From NCBI RefSeq assembly GCF_007993935.1, contig NZ_VITY01000008.1, forward strand, positions 124,001 to 188,000: 64,000 bases of DNA, written 5' to 3'. A model generated the notes under the pieces. The model saw only the letters and a list, made by a program, of their open reading frames with translations, did not search any database and was not told the origin of the DNA. Shown piece by piece: positions 16,575-24,367 of the stretch. Both the position numbers and the translations under genes were made by a program. Positions within the stretch are counted from its first letter, which is position 1. Every line of letters begins with the position of its first letter. This stretch comes from Bradyrhizobium macuxiense (GTDB lineage: Bacteria > Pseudomonadota > Alphaproteobacteria > Rhizobiales > Xanthobacteraceae).

Positions 16575-17866
16575 GAGAGGTTGAGGCGCAATCCGACGGA
16601 ACGTGAATGGGCATCGAGACCCTCGGCCTGACCGAGCGTCATCGCGGCGGGCCCGAGCGCACGAAGCTGATCCGGCCCGCACCGCAGGATCGAGGTTCGC
16701 TTCATGAAGTCAAGCACCCCGAGGCCGGATGAGAACCGGGCCGAGCGCGCGGTGGGCAGCACGTGGTTGGAGCCGCCGACATAGTCGCCGATCGCCTCCG
16801 GGGTATGGGCCCCGAGGAAGATCGCGCCGGCGTTGCGGACCTTTTTCGACAGGCCCTCGGCGTCCGCGGTCATGATCTCCAGATGCTCGGCCGCGATCGC
16901 ATTGGCGAGCTCGACCGCGTCGTCGAGCTTCGCCACCTTGATGACGGCGCCGAAATCGTCCCACGAGGCGCGCGCAATCGCCGCACGCGGCAGCGTCGCA
17001 AGCTGCGCCTCGACCGCGCGTTCGACATCGGCGGCGAGCCGCGCGCTGTCGGTGATCAGGATCGATTGCGCGCTGACGTCGTGCTCGGCCTGCGCCAGGA
17101 GATCGGCCGCGATCCAGTCGGCATTGCCGGTGTCGTCTGATATGACGAGCACCTCGGACGGGCCTGCGATCATGTCGATGCCGACCTTGCCGAACACCAG
17201 CCGCTTGGCCGCGGCGACATAGGCATTGCCGGGGCCGACGATCTTTGCCACCGGCGCGATCGACGCGGTGCCATACGCCAGCGCCGCGACCGCCTGGGCG
17301 CCGCCGACACGGTAAATCTCCGAAACGCCGCCGAGATCGGCGGCCGCGAGCACCAGCGGGTTGAGCTTGCCGTCCGGGGCCGGCACCACCATGACGACCC
17401 GCGGCACGCCGGCGACCTTGGCCGGCACCGCATTCATCAGCACCGAGGACGGATAGGCCGCGGTGCCGCCGGGTACGTAGAGCCCGACCGCATCGACCGC
17501 GCTCCAGCGCCAACCGAGCTCGACGCCTTCGGCATCGGTGAAGCGCTCGTCCTTCGGCAGCTGGCGGCGATGGAAGGTCTCGATCCGGTCGCGCGCGAAT
17601 TTCAGCGCCTCGACGGTCTTGGGTTCGCAGGCCGCGACCGCCGCGTCGATCTCGGCGGCGGTGATGCGCAGGCCGGCGGCGTCGATATCGAGCCGGTCGA
17701 ACTTCTTGGTCGCCTCGAGCAGCGCCGCATCGCCGCGTGCCGCCACGTCGTCGACAATGGCGCGGGTGGCGCGCTCGACGTCCGCCGAGACCTCGCGCTT
17801 GGCCGCCAGGAAGTCGCGAAAACGCTGGTCGAAATCGGCGCTCTGTCGGTCCAGGCGAACGGGCAT
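16571..17866 (-). CDS. hisD: Histidinol dehydrogenase
   Basis: This 431-residue zinc enzyme performs the last two steps of histidine synthesis: L-histidinol to L-histidine with two NAD+. Family motifs are visible in order: YVPGGTAAYPSSVLMNA, VAGVPRVVMV, VGGAQAVAALAYGT, KIVGPGNAYVAAAKRLVFG, IDMIAGPSEVLVI and LLAQAEHD with the zinc-binding Gln/His pair, then AEHLEIMT and the C-terminal GGSNHVLPT. Length is normal. It is followed directly by UPF0262 (overlapping) and preceded by a DUF2948 gene across a palindromic repeat. Confidence 0.97.
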   Translation of the reverse strand: MPVRLDRQSADFDQRFRDFLAAKREVSADVERATRAIVDDVAARGDAALLEATKKFDRLDIDAAGLRITAAEIDAAVAACEPKTVEALKFARDRIETFHRRQLPKDERFTDAEGVELGWRWSAVDAVGLYVPGGTAAYPSSVLMNAVPAKVAGVPRVVMVVPAPDGKLNPLVLAAADLGGVSEIYRVGGAQAVAALAYGTASIAPVAKIVGPGNAYVAAAKRLVFGKVGIDMIAGPSEVLVISDDTGNADWIAADLLAQAEHDVSAQSILITDSARLAADVERAVEAQLATLPRAAIARASWDDFGAVIKVAKLDDAVELANAIAAEHLEIMTADAEGLSKKVRNAGAIFLGAHTPEAIGDYVGGSNHVLPTARSARFSSGLGVLDFMKRTSILRCGPDQLRALGPAAMTLGQAEGLDAHSRSVGLRLNLS

Positions 17867-17940
17867 GGCGGCTTTCTGAAGAGGACTCTGGGTCCCTGCT
17901 CAATGGCGCGGCGGATAATGGCCGTCAACCCTTGGGGATT

Positions 17941-18014
17941 GTCATTCCGGGATGGTCCGAAGGACCAGACCCGGAATCTCGAGATTCCGGGTTCGCTTCG
18001 CGCCCCGGAATGAC
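17941..18014. repeat. Palindromic intergenic repeat, GTCATTCCGG family (copy 1)
   Basis: The outer arms are GTCATTCCGG and CCGGAATGAC, with inner arms CCCGGAATCTCGAGATTCCGGG that form a near-perfect palindrome. Other copies of the family are at 19740-19831, 22756-22849 and 46156-46193. Confidence 0.85.
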
Positions 18015-18021
18015 GTGCCAA

Positions 18022-18450
18022 TCAAGCCGGCGCCACCCCGAGATCATCCTCCCCGAGATCGGTCAATTCGCATTCCAGGCACTCGACATCGAGCCGCAGC
18101 GCCCCGCCATGGCCGAACATCAGCAGCGCGCTGCCGCCCGGCGGGTCGGAGGCATAGAACTCGATCCCGAGCAGTTCCAGGGCCGCTTCCGGGGTCTCCA
18201 GGTCGATATTGCGCGACTTGCATGCCAGCACCCGGTCGAACCTGAGCGCGGCGATCAGCCGGCGCGAGCAGGTGCCGCCGGACAGGGTCTGTTCCCAGTC
18301 CAGCCGGTTCAGGCCGACCACCAGACGCTTCTCGTCCTGGCGCCAGATGATGTCGGCGGCCTGGACTTGGGCGTCCTGCACATGGGCGGAGATCACCGCG
18401 AGGTCGTCGGCGTCGAGGGCGATCAGTTTCAGCGGCGCGGGTGGGGACAT
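18022..18450 (-). CDS. DUF2948 family protein
   Basis: The protein has 142 residues from the ATG at 18450, where the conserved DUF2948 start LKLIALDADDLAVISAHVQDAQVQ begins. A longer frame upstream has no family resemblance. Further motifs are KRLVVGLNRLDWE, RRLIAALRFDRV and the acidic tail LECELTDLGEDD. Function is unknown. In alphaproteobacteria it commonly precedes hisD, as here, with a palindromic repeat between the two. Confidence 0.9.
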   Translation of the reverse strand: MSPPAPLKLIALDADDLAVISAHVQDAQVQAADIIWRQDEKRLVVGLNRLDWEQTLSGGTCSRRLIAALRFDRVLACKSRNIDLETPEAALELLGIEFYASDPPGGSALLMFGHGGALRLDVECLECELTDLGEDDLGVAPA

Positions 18451-18891
18451 GACGGTGGTTATAACGCCGTGCGGCCCCGGAGGTACCAGGGCCCGCAAGG
18501 AAATCCCGCTCAAGGGAACCGGCGAGCGCGCGAGCAAATATCGAAAACAACCCCATGCAAAGGAGCTGACGCCGGCGGCGCGACCCCGATCGAACATATG
18601 CGTATTGGCACTCTTCGTCAGGTGAGCACACCGGTCAGGCTCCCTCCCCCCTTGCGGGGGAGGGTGGGGAGAGGGGTGAGCCCCGGGCGGGATGATCGAC
18701 GGCGCAGTTGGTCTCGCAATCTCGGCTGCTTGATCAGAAGGGAATTTCGAGAGAGCGCGTCGTGTGGGCCCCTCTCCCTAACCCTCCCCCGCAAGGGGGG
18801 AGGGAACCCTTCCGCCGGTGGCTCCCTCACTTTGGCGCAGAGGAAAGTTGCGCTTAGTCAGCGTTCCTCGGCGAGCGCAGCGCCGGCCGCC
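18451..18891. other. Gene-free 441-base interval holding a large inverted repeat
   Basis: No coding frame is supported. The interval holds the 165-base inverted-repeat element at 18641-18805. Bases 18451-18640 show nothing recognisable. Confidence 0.6.
18641..18805. repeat. Long inverted-repeat element with perfect 25-base arms
   Basis: Bases 18641-18665 are the exact reverse complement of 18781-18805 (arms beginning TCCCTCCCCC and rich in C and G). The complementarity continues imperfectly inward (GAGAGGGGTGAG against CCCCTCTCCCTAA). Related but diverged elements occur at 42938-43093 and 52098-52232. No coding sequence lies inside, so this looks like a MITE-sized or REP-doublet element rather than an insertion sequence. 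Confidence 0.85.
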
Positions 18892-19716
18892 TCAGCCCTT
18901 GATGAACGCCAGCAGATCCGCGTTGATGGTCTCGGCCTCCGTCGTCGGCATGCCGTGCGGAAAACCCTTGTAGGTCTTGAGCGTGCCGTTCTTCAGAAGC
19001 TTGGCCGAGAGCGGGCCGGAATCGGCGTAGGGCACGATCTGGTCGTCGTCGCCATGCATCACCAGCACCGGCACGTTGATCTTCTTCAGGTCCTCGGTGA
19101 AGTCGGTCTGCGAGAACGCGACGATGCCGTCGTAATGCGCTTTCGCGCCGCCCATCATGCCCTGACGCCACCAGTTCTGGATCACGGCTTCCGACGGTTT
19201 CGCGCCGGGCCGGTTGTAGCCATAGAACGGGCCGGCCGGCAGATCGCGGTAGAATTGCGAGCGGTTGGCCGCGACCTGGGCCTGCAGGCCGTCGAACACC
19301 GATTTCGGCAAGCCGCCGGGATTGGCAGGCGTCTGCACCATCAAGGGCGGCACGGCTGCGATGATCGCAGCTTTCGCCACCCGGCTCTCGCCGTGGCGGG
19401 CGATGTAGTGCACGACCTCGCCGCCGCCGGTGGAATGGCCGACATGGACGGCATTCCTGAGGTCGAGATGCGCGGTGACGGCCGCGAGGTCGTCGGCGTA
19501 ATGGTCCATGTCATGGCCGTCGGCGACCTGGGCGGAGCGGCCATGGCCGCGGCGATCATGGGCGATGACACGGAAGCCGCGACCCACGAAGAACAGCATC
19601 TGCGCGTCCCAGTCGTCCGACGACAGCGGCCAGCCATGGCTGAACACGATCGGCTGACCCGAACCCCAATCCTTGTAGAAGATATCGACGCCGTCTTTGG
19701 TGGTGATGGTGGGCAT
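18892..19716 (-). CDS. Alpha/beta hydrolase, non-heme chloroperoxidase type
   Basis: This 274-residue single-domain hydrolase starts MPTITTKDGVDIFYKDWGSG. The oxyanion segment is FSHGWPLSSDDWD, the nucleophile elbow is GHSTGG, the acid is in HGDDDQIVPY and the catalytic histidine is in GFPHGMPTT. This is the full pattern of cofactor-free haloperoxidases and related perhydrolases and esterases. The physiological substrate is unknown, and haloperoxidase activity in such enzymes is often a side reaction. It is cytoplasmic. It is flanked on both sides by palindromic repeats and is probably a single-gene unit. Confidence 0.92.
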   Translation of the reverse strand: MPTITTKDGVDIFYKDWGSGQPIVFSHGWPLSSDDWDAQMLFFVGRGFRVIAHDRRGHGRSAQVADGHDMDHYADDLAAVTAHLDLRNAVHVGHSTGGGEVVHYIARHGESRVAKAAIIAAVPPLMVQTPANPGGLPKSVFDGLQAQVAANRSQFYRDLPAGPFYGYNRPGAKPSEAVIQNWWRQGMMGGAKAHYDGIVAFSQTDFTEDLKKINVPVLVMHGDDDQIVPYADSGPLSAKLLKNGTLKTYKGFPHGMPTTEAETINADLLAFIKG

Positions 19717-19739
19717 TTGAATGCTCCTCTTGTTGAAAC

Positions 19740-19831
19740 GTCATTCCGGGGCACGCGAAGCGTGAACCCGGAATCCAGAAGTTTGGATTGCGAGATTCCG
19801 GGTTCGACGCTGCGCGTCGCCCCGGAATGAC
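19740..19831. repeat. Palindromic intergenic repeat, GTCATTCCGG family (copy 2)
   Basis: The outer arms GTCATTCCGGGG and CCCCGGAATGAC enclose inner palindromes (GCACGCGAAGCGTG; ACGCTGCGCGT). It separates the haloperoxidase-type gene from the upstream membrane protein gene. Confidence 0.85.
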
Positions 19832-19839
19832 AAGGAGGA

Positions 19840-20340
19840 TCAGGCGAAATTGACCGGCCTGAAGCGGCGCCATGCGCCGATGATCATCACGACGAAGAAC
19901 ACCAGCACGATGCCCTGCACCGCCCCGAACACCGGACCGGACGGCGGGTTCGGCGGCACCGCCGGCGCCAGCGCCTGCAGCGCGGGTATCTTGAGGAAGC
20001 TCTGGATGACCAGCACGAAGACGTTGAGATAAAGCGAGACCATCGCGGTCACGACATAGATCGGGCGCCACGCGCCCTTGAGCTGCATCGCATAGAGCGC
20101 GATGCAGGCGATCGCGAGCAGCACCAGCGAAAGGCCGCCGATGATCTGGGACGGCAGCACCTTCTCGGTGATCAGTGGCGGGATGACGAAGCCGGTGGCG
20201 CTGGTCAGGATCGTGAAGACGAGGAAGATCGCAGTCAGTCCGGGCATCGCGCGCGAGCCGAGCAGGCCGAACATCACGATCACACCGGCGACGATCGCAA
20301 TCAGGCTGATAATGACGTGCACAAGCACCAACGTCGTCAT
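19840..20340 (-). CDS. Small integral membrane protein, four to five segments
   Basis: The protein has 166 residues. The ATG at 20340 is preferred because GGGGAG lies 8 bases upstream. A GTG three codons earlier lacks such spacing. Hydrophobic segments are at about 3-25, 34-55, 67-86, 95-115 and 138-158, with a proline-rich loop (AVPPNPPSGP) before the last. I do not recognise a named family. The pattern is like small DoxX-sized or DUF-type rhizobial inner-membrane proteins. No catalytic motif is seen. It may be cotranscribed with the hydrolase downstream, but a repeat intervenes. Confidence 0.8.
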   Translation of the reverse strand: MTTLVLVHVIISLIAIVAGVIVMFGLLGSRAMPGLTAIFLVFTILTSATGFVIPPLITEKVLPSQIIGGLSLVLLAIACIALYAMQLKGAWRPIYVVTAMVSLYLNVFVLVIQSFLKIPALQALAPAVPPNPPSGPVFGAVQGIVLVFFVVMIIGAWRRFRPVNFA

Positions 20341-20516
20341 GTAGCGCACTCCCCGTTGAGAACCCGCACTACGTTACGATGCGTCTTTGAAAATTGCTAC
20401 ATGGTTCGATGGCAGGACGAGCGACATCTCATGAGAATTCGCCGGCGCTAATTTTGACGGTGATAGTGCGTGCGCCCATCGGATGCAGCGGCCCGTGCGC
20501 CTCGTAAGACATTGAA

Positions 20517-20825
20517 TCAATAATAGCGCGGGATCGGCCCGTCATGCGGCGTCTTGCGCTTCGACAGGTCGAACAGCACCTCGTCGACATAGCACCAGCC
20601 CCAGCCTTCCGGCGGATCGTAGCCCTCGATCACGGGATGGCCGGTGGCGTGGAAATGCGCCGTCGCATGCCGGTTCGGCGAGTCATCGCAGCAGCCGACA
20701 TGGCCGCAGGTCCGGCAGATCCGCAAATGCAGCCAGCGGCTGCCGCTCTTCAGGCACTCCTCGCAGCCGCGCGCACTCGGCGTGACGTCGTGGATGCCGG
20801 CGATATGGCTGCAGCCTTTTGACAC
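20517..20825 (-). CDS. UBP-type (ZnF-UBP) zinc finger protein
   Basis: This 102-residue protein begins at a GTG, chosen because AGAGGT stands 7 bases upstream. The Cys/His set of the ZnF-UBP fold is complete: GCSHIAG, GCEECLKSGSRWLHLRICRTCGHVGCCDDSPNRHATAHFHATGHP, and the terminal GWGWCYVDEVLFDL. In eukaryotes this fold binds the C-terminal Gly-Gly of ubiquitin; in bacteria its ligand is not known. The next gene upstream on the same strand is a cyclic-nucleotide-binding FAD oxidoreductase. The two are frequently neighbours in bacteria, so joint function in a redox relay is a reasonable inference. Confidence 0.92.
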   Translation of the reverse strand: MSKGCSHIAGIHDVTPSARGCEECLKSGSRWLHLRICRTCGHVGCCDDSPNRHATAHFHATGHPVIEGYDPPEGWGWCYVDEVLFDLSKRKTPHDGPIPRYY

Positions 20826-20856
20826 GTTCGACCTCTTAGTTGTGCGTCTCGCTTAA

Positions 20857-20989
20857 CCCGTCATCCCCGCGCAAAGGCTCCGCCTTTGCGCTGGAGGTGC
20901 GAGCGGAGCGAGCCTCGAATGATGCACGGCCCGGCTGGTGGCCGATTCATCCTTCGAGACGCCGCTTCGCGGCTCCTCAGGATGACGGG
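20857..20989. repeat. Palindromic repeat, GGATGACGGG family (copy 1)
   Basis: The left end is CCCGTCATCC and the right end is a hairpin arm ending GGATGACGGG (GCCGCTTCGCGGC inside). The right arm of about 45 bases is the same as in the copy at 33855-33960. It lies between the UBP zinc-finger and oxidoreductase genes. Confidence 0.82.
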
Positions 20990-21018
20990 ACTCTCTGCGT
21001 TCGCCGCATCGATTATTC

Positions 21019-22719
21019 CTACAGCGTCGGACTGCCCGCATCGGCAAGGTAGCCGTGCAGCGCGGCGACGACCTGCGCGCCCTCGCCGATCGCGCCGCCG
21101 ACGCGCTTGACCGATCCGGAGCGGACGTCGCCGACCGCGAACACGCCGGGCACCGTGGTCTCGAGCAGCGGCACGGCGGGCGTGCCCTCGCCGTTCTGCA
21201 CGCCGGTCTTGACGAAGCCGCCGCGGTCGACCTGCACCCCGCAGCCCTCGAGCCAGCCGGTGGCCGGATCGGCGCCGACAAACAAAAAGAGATTGCGGAT
21301 ATCCATCGTGAACTCGTCGGGTGCGAGGCGGCTGCGCCAGCGCACCCGCTCCAGCGTTTCTGCGCCTTCGAGCCCGATCACCTCGGTGTTGAACATCAAT
21401 TCGATGTTCGGCGTCGCCTCGATGCGCTCGATCAGATAGCGCGACATACTGGCACCGAGCCCGCCGCCGCGGATCATCATGTTGACCCTGCGGGCATGCG
21501 CCGCGAGGTAAACCGCCGCCTGTCCCGCGGAGTTGCCGCCGCCGACCAATACGACATCCTGCTGGGCGCAGAGCCGCGCCTCGATCGGCGAGGCCCAGTA
21601 CCAGACGCCGCGGCCCTCATAGCGCTCGAGATGGTCGATCGCAGGTCTGCGGTAGCGCGCGCCGCTCGCGACCACCACCGATTTGGCGCGCAGCGTGTGC
21701 CCGCATCCGGTGGCGAGCTTGAACGCACCCGACGCCTTCGAACAGTCGAGCGATTTGATGGAGACCGGGATCAGCATCTCGGCGCCGAATTTCTGCGCCT
21801 GGTTGAAGGCGCGCCCGGCCAGCGCCTGGCCGGAGATGCCGGTCGGGAATCCCAGATAGTTTTCGATCCGCGCGCTGGCGCCGGCCTGGCCGCCGAAGGC
21901 GCGGGAATCGAACACGGCAACCGACAGCCCTTCGGAGGCCGCATAGACCGCGGTGGCGAGCCCGGCCGGACCGCTGCCGACCACGGCGACATCGTAGAGC
22001 CTGTCTTCCGCGTGGCTGCCGATCATGCCGAGCGCCATCGCGAGCGCGGTCTCGGAGGGATTGCGCAGCACCGTGCCGTTGGGGCAGACCACCAGCGGCA
22101 ATTCGGCGCGCGTCGGCGAATAGCGCGCGACGAGGTCGGCGGCATCGGTGTCGGCCTCGGGATCGAGCACGTGATGCGGCTGACCGTTGCGCGCCAGGAA
22201 ATTCTGCAGCGGCGCCATGTTGCCGACCGACGCCGAGCCGATCAGCACCGGTCCGCCGGCGCCGCCCTGGATCAGGCTGACGCGGCGCAGGATCAGCGCC
22301 CGCATGATGCGCTCGCCGAGGTCGGCCTCGGCGACCAGCAGCGCGCGCAGCCGGTCGGGCGGCAGCAGCAATGTCTCGACGACGCCGTCGGCATGGCCGT
22401 CGACCAGCGCGGCGCGGCCGGAGAGCTGGCCGATCTCGGCGAGAAACTGGCCGGGCCCCTGGTCGATGATCGGCGTGACACGGCCGAGGCCGTCGCGCTG
22501 GGTGATCGCGACGCTGCCCGACAGCACCACGAACATGCCGGGACCGGGCGTGCCGGTCTCGAACAGCGCCTCGCCGTCCTTGTACGACCGCGGCTCGCCG
22601 AAGCGGCGCATCCGCTCGATCTCAGGCGCTGTTAGGGTCGGAAAGGTCTGTTCATGGCGCGGGAAGGCATAGGCGGTTGCGTTCAGGCGATTGATTGTCG
22701 TCTCATCGATTGCAGCCAT
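21019..22719 (-). CDS. Cyclic-nucleotide-binding domain / thioredoxin-reductase-like FAD oxidoreductase
   Basis: The protein has 566 residues from the ATG at 22719; an upstream frame extension runs into a palindromic repeat and was discarded. Residues about 20-145 form a cyclic-nucleotide-binding (Crp-type) domain (DGEALFETGTPGPGMFVVLSG, FLAEIGQLSG). A short central linker of about 85 residues follows. From about 245 the protein is like thioredoxin reductase: FAD motif GSGPAGLATA, GGQAGAS, second dinucleotide motif GGGNSAGQAA, and C-terminal FAVGDVRSGSVKRV. The redox-active C-x-x-C of thioredoxin reductase is absent, replaced by a WYWASPIE segment. It therefore cannot act as a classical disulfide reductase. 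Ligand and electron acceptor are unknown. The next gene codes for a UBP zinc-finger protein. Confidence 0.93.
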   Translation of the reverse strand: MAAIDETTINRLNATAYAFPRHEQTFPTLTAPEIERMRRFGEPRSYKDGEALFETGTPGPGMFVVLSGSVAITQRDGLGRVTPIIDQGPGQFLAEIGQLSGRAALVDGHADGVVETLLLPPDRLRALLVAEADLGERIMRALILRRVSLIQGGAGGPVLIGSASVGNMAPLQNFLARNGQPHHVLDPEADTDAADLVARYSPTRAELPLVVCPNGTVLRNPSETALAMALGMIGSHAEDRLYDVAVVGSGPAGLATAVYAASEGLSVAVFDSRAFGGQAGASARIENYLGFPTGISGQALAGRAFNQAQKFGAEMLIPVSIKSLDCSKASGAFKLATGCGHTLRAKSVVVASGARYRRPAIDHLERYEGRGVWYWASPIEARLCAQQDVVLVGGGNSAGQAAVYLAAHARRVNMMIRGGGLGASMSRYLIERIEATPNIELMFNTEVIGLEGAETLERVRWRSRLAPDEFTMDIRNLFLFVGADPATGWLEGCGVQVDRGGFVKTGVQNGEGTPAVPLLETTVPGVFAVGDVRSGSVKRVGGAIGEGAQVVAALHGYLADAGSPTL

Positions 22720-22755
22720 GTCGGCGACCCGTTTCCTTTGCTCACCTTGACGTTC

Positions 22756-22849
22756 GTCATTCCGGGGCGTGCGAAGCACGAACCCGGAATCTCGAGGTTC
22801 CCCGGTGCGCGATTGCGCACCTGAGGTTCGCTTCGCGCCCCGGAACGAC
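22756..22849. repeat. Palindromic intergenic repeat, GTCATTCCGG family (copy 3)
   Basis: The arms GTCATTCCGGGGC and GCCCCGGAACGAC flank an interior with a GTGCGCGATTGCGCAC hairpin. It lies upstream of the oxidoreductase gene. Confidence 0.82.
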
Positions 22850-22903
22850 GTACCCCCATCACTTGCGCCATGCGGAAGTTCTCATTGGATCAGAACCGCG
22901 GCT

Positions 22904-23122
22904 TTAACCTGTCACTTTGCCCGGCTCGTTTCCGCCGGCGTCATCCGCCGAGCCGTGATCTAGCGAGCCGTCCGCCGGTTCGGAAGCCACATCCTCGCGA
23001 CCGCGCGCCTGGGATTTTCGCCGCTTCAGGTTTTCGCGCAGCGCCAGCTTGAGGCGATCCTGCCGCGAATCCTTCACGCGGGCTCCGGCCTGCCCGCCGC
23101 CTCTGTCCCGATCACCCGTCAT
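22904..23122 (-). CDS. Small basic protein (72 residues), rhizobial conserved type
   Basis: The ATG at 23122 opens a short frame whose centre, DRLKLALRENLKRRKSQAR, is a helical basic segment I associate with small conserved proteins of Bradyrhizobium. N- and C-terminal parts are hydrophilic and disordered. There is no membrane segment and no known function. The longer frame upstream (to 23413) is cysteine- and arginine-rich in the manner of non-coding frame and was not used. Confidence 0.7.
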   Translation of the reverse strand: MTGDRDRGGGQAGARVKDSRQDRLKLALRENLKRRKSQARGREDVASEPADGSLDHGSADDAGGNEPGKVTG

Positions 23123-23440
23123 TGCTGAACTCTCGAACCGCCGACGCCTTTGCGCGCACGCCGAGCATAGACAATGGCTGCCGTCCGCGCACCCTGCCCG
23201 GTCGGCCAGTTGCGCGCGGCGACATGATTCGGCCGCAGGCGGACGGTCACATTCCCTTACGGTCGGGAACCCAATCGGGCCGAAATCGGCCGAATTGGTC
23301 GAAATCACCGACACCGAACGTGATTTCTGCCGATTTGCCCGGCAGGAGGGGCGCTGTTTCGCTTGCGCGAAAGGGAGGCCTGTGGCAAGAACCGCCCGCT
23401 TGGACGGGCCCATAGGGCCGATTCAATTTTTCCCGGGCAT
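23123..23440. other. Gene-free 318-base interval before tRNA-Thr
   Basis: No supported coding frame. The right end carries a plausible tRNA promoter. The rest shows nothing recognisable. Confidence 0.5.
23400..23427 (+). promoter_or_regulatory. Possible promoter of tRNA-Thr
   Basis: TTGGAC (23400-23405) and TTCAAT (23422-23427) are spaced by 16 bases, 13 bases before the tRNA gene. Matches to the housekeeping consensus are moderate. Confidence 0.35.
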
Positions 23441-23515
23441 GCTGCCGTAGCTCAGTGGTAGAGCACTCCATTGGTAATGGAGAGGTCGACAGTTCAATCC
23501 TGTCTGGCAGCACCA
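23441..23515 (+). tRNA. tRNA-Thr (anticodon GGT)
   Basis: The cloverleaf is complete: acceptor GCTGCCG with TGGCAGC (a G-T pair at the base), D-arm GCTC/GAGC, anticodon stem CTCCA/TGGAG around TTGGTAA (anticodon GGT), T-arm GACAG-TTCAATC-CTGTC, discriminator A, and encoded CCA at 23513-23515. Confidence 0.97.
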
Positions 23516-23571
23516 GGATCTTTTCGCAAACAATGGTCGTCGTCAGCACGCGGTGCGCCGCGTGGCGTCGA

Positions 23572-23697
23572 TCAATGCACGAGCAGCAGGCCGACGCCGC
23601 CGATCATCAGTGCGACGTAGACCACGAACACACTGCCGACCCATCTCCAATCGATCTGTGCATGTTCGGGGCTCAGGCTTTCGATGATGCCGTGCAT
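23572..23697 (-). CDS. 41-residue single-pass membrane protein
   Basis: This very short gene is supported by AAGGA upstream of the ATG at 23697 and by a protein-like composition: a hydrophilic N-terminus MHGIIESLSPEHAQIDWRW followed by one hydrophobic helix (VGSVFVVYVALMIGGVGLL) and a final VH. Codon use fits the genome. It is a candidate inner-membrane miniprotein of unknown role, possibly a regulatory subunit of a larger complex. It lies convergent to tRNA-Thr and upstream of a small HTH-like gene on the other strand. Confidence 0.65.
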   Translation of the reverse strand: MHGIIESLSPEHAQIDWRWVGSVFVVYVALMIGGVGLLLVH

Positions 23698-23811
23698 GAT
23701 GGTTTCCTTGAGAAGTCGCATGCGCGGCGTATAACCCGCACCTCAAGCACGTCATGTGACTCACTTCACACACCCAAGTTCACACACCTAAGTCGCGGAG
23801 CGGACCCAAGA

Positions 23812-24132
23812 GTGACCGGCCCAGAACTCAGAAAATTGCGCGACCATCTCGGCGAGGCGCTCGGCCGCAAGCTGACCGTGGCCGACATGGCGAAGCTGTG
23901 CGGGTTGCCGGCGGCCGGCGGTGCCGAAAAGCTCCGAAAGTGGGAAGTCACCGGCCCGATCCCGAAGGTCGCGGGCCTGCTGCGCGTGCTGGCGATGGCG
24001 AGCGAGCACTATCCGATCCTGGAGAAGTTCGACGTGTTCGATCGCCACGACGTTCCGGTCAAGGAGCGCGCCGCGCGCCGCGAAGCGTTCCGCGCGCAGA
24101 TCCGCGACGACGTGCGCAAGCGGCTCGATTGA
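23812..24132 (+). CDS. Small helix-turn-helix-like protein
   Basis: From the GTG at 23812 the protein has 106 residues. The frame is open further upstream, but that part overlaps tRNA-Thr and has no start with a ribosome site. The core LRDHLGEALGRKLTVADMAKLCGL, followed by EKLRKWEVTGPIPKVAGLLRVLAM, looks like an XRE/Cro-type DNA-binding domain with the usual T-x-x-D-M-A-K-L-C-G-L helix pair. The C-terminus is highly charged (VKERAARREAFRAQIRDDVRKRL). No target is known. It is a single gene between tRNA-Thr and the outer-membrane protein gene. Confidence 0.72.
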   Translation: MTGPELRKLRDHLGEALGRKLTVADMAKLCGLPAAGGAEKLRKWEVTGPIPKVAGLLRVLAMASEHYPILEKFDVFDRHDVPVKERAARREAFRAQIRDDVRKRLD

Positions 24133-24367
24133 CTGGTGTCTCGATGCGCAGACGGCGGCTTGGTTAACGGGAGAAGCGGCGCGTTAAGCCTTCCGTCATT
24201 CCCGCTTAAGCGTTCGTTAGGCACAACAAAACGTTTCACCGCAAAGGCTGCGACTTAACGCTCCAAGCCGTCTTTCGGTGAGAAATTTTATTCAAATGCG
24301 GTCTAACCCCTCGGCCATGGATGGCGCCACTCACGCTGCGCCTCATGACTTGTCCGGAGACTGCCTT

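Noticed and set aside
22904..23413. 169-codon version of the small basic protein
   Set aside because: The first 97 codons look like non-coding frame (Arg/Cys/Ser-rich), while the conserved-looking segment starts after the ATG at 23122.
23455..23811. Upstream extension of the HTH-like gene across tRNA-Thr
   Set aside because: It would overlap the tRNA gene and has no start codon with a ribosome site, so a GTG start at 23812 was used.
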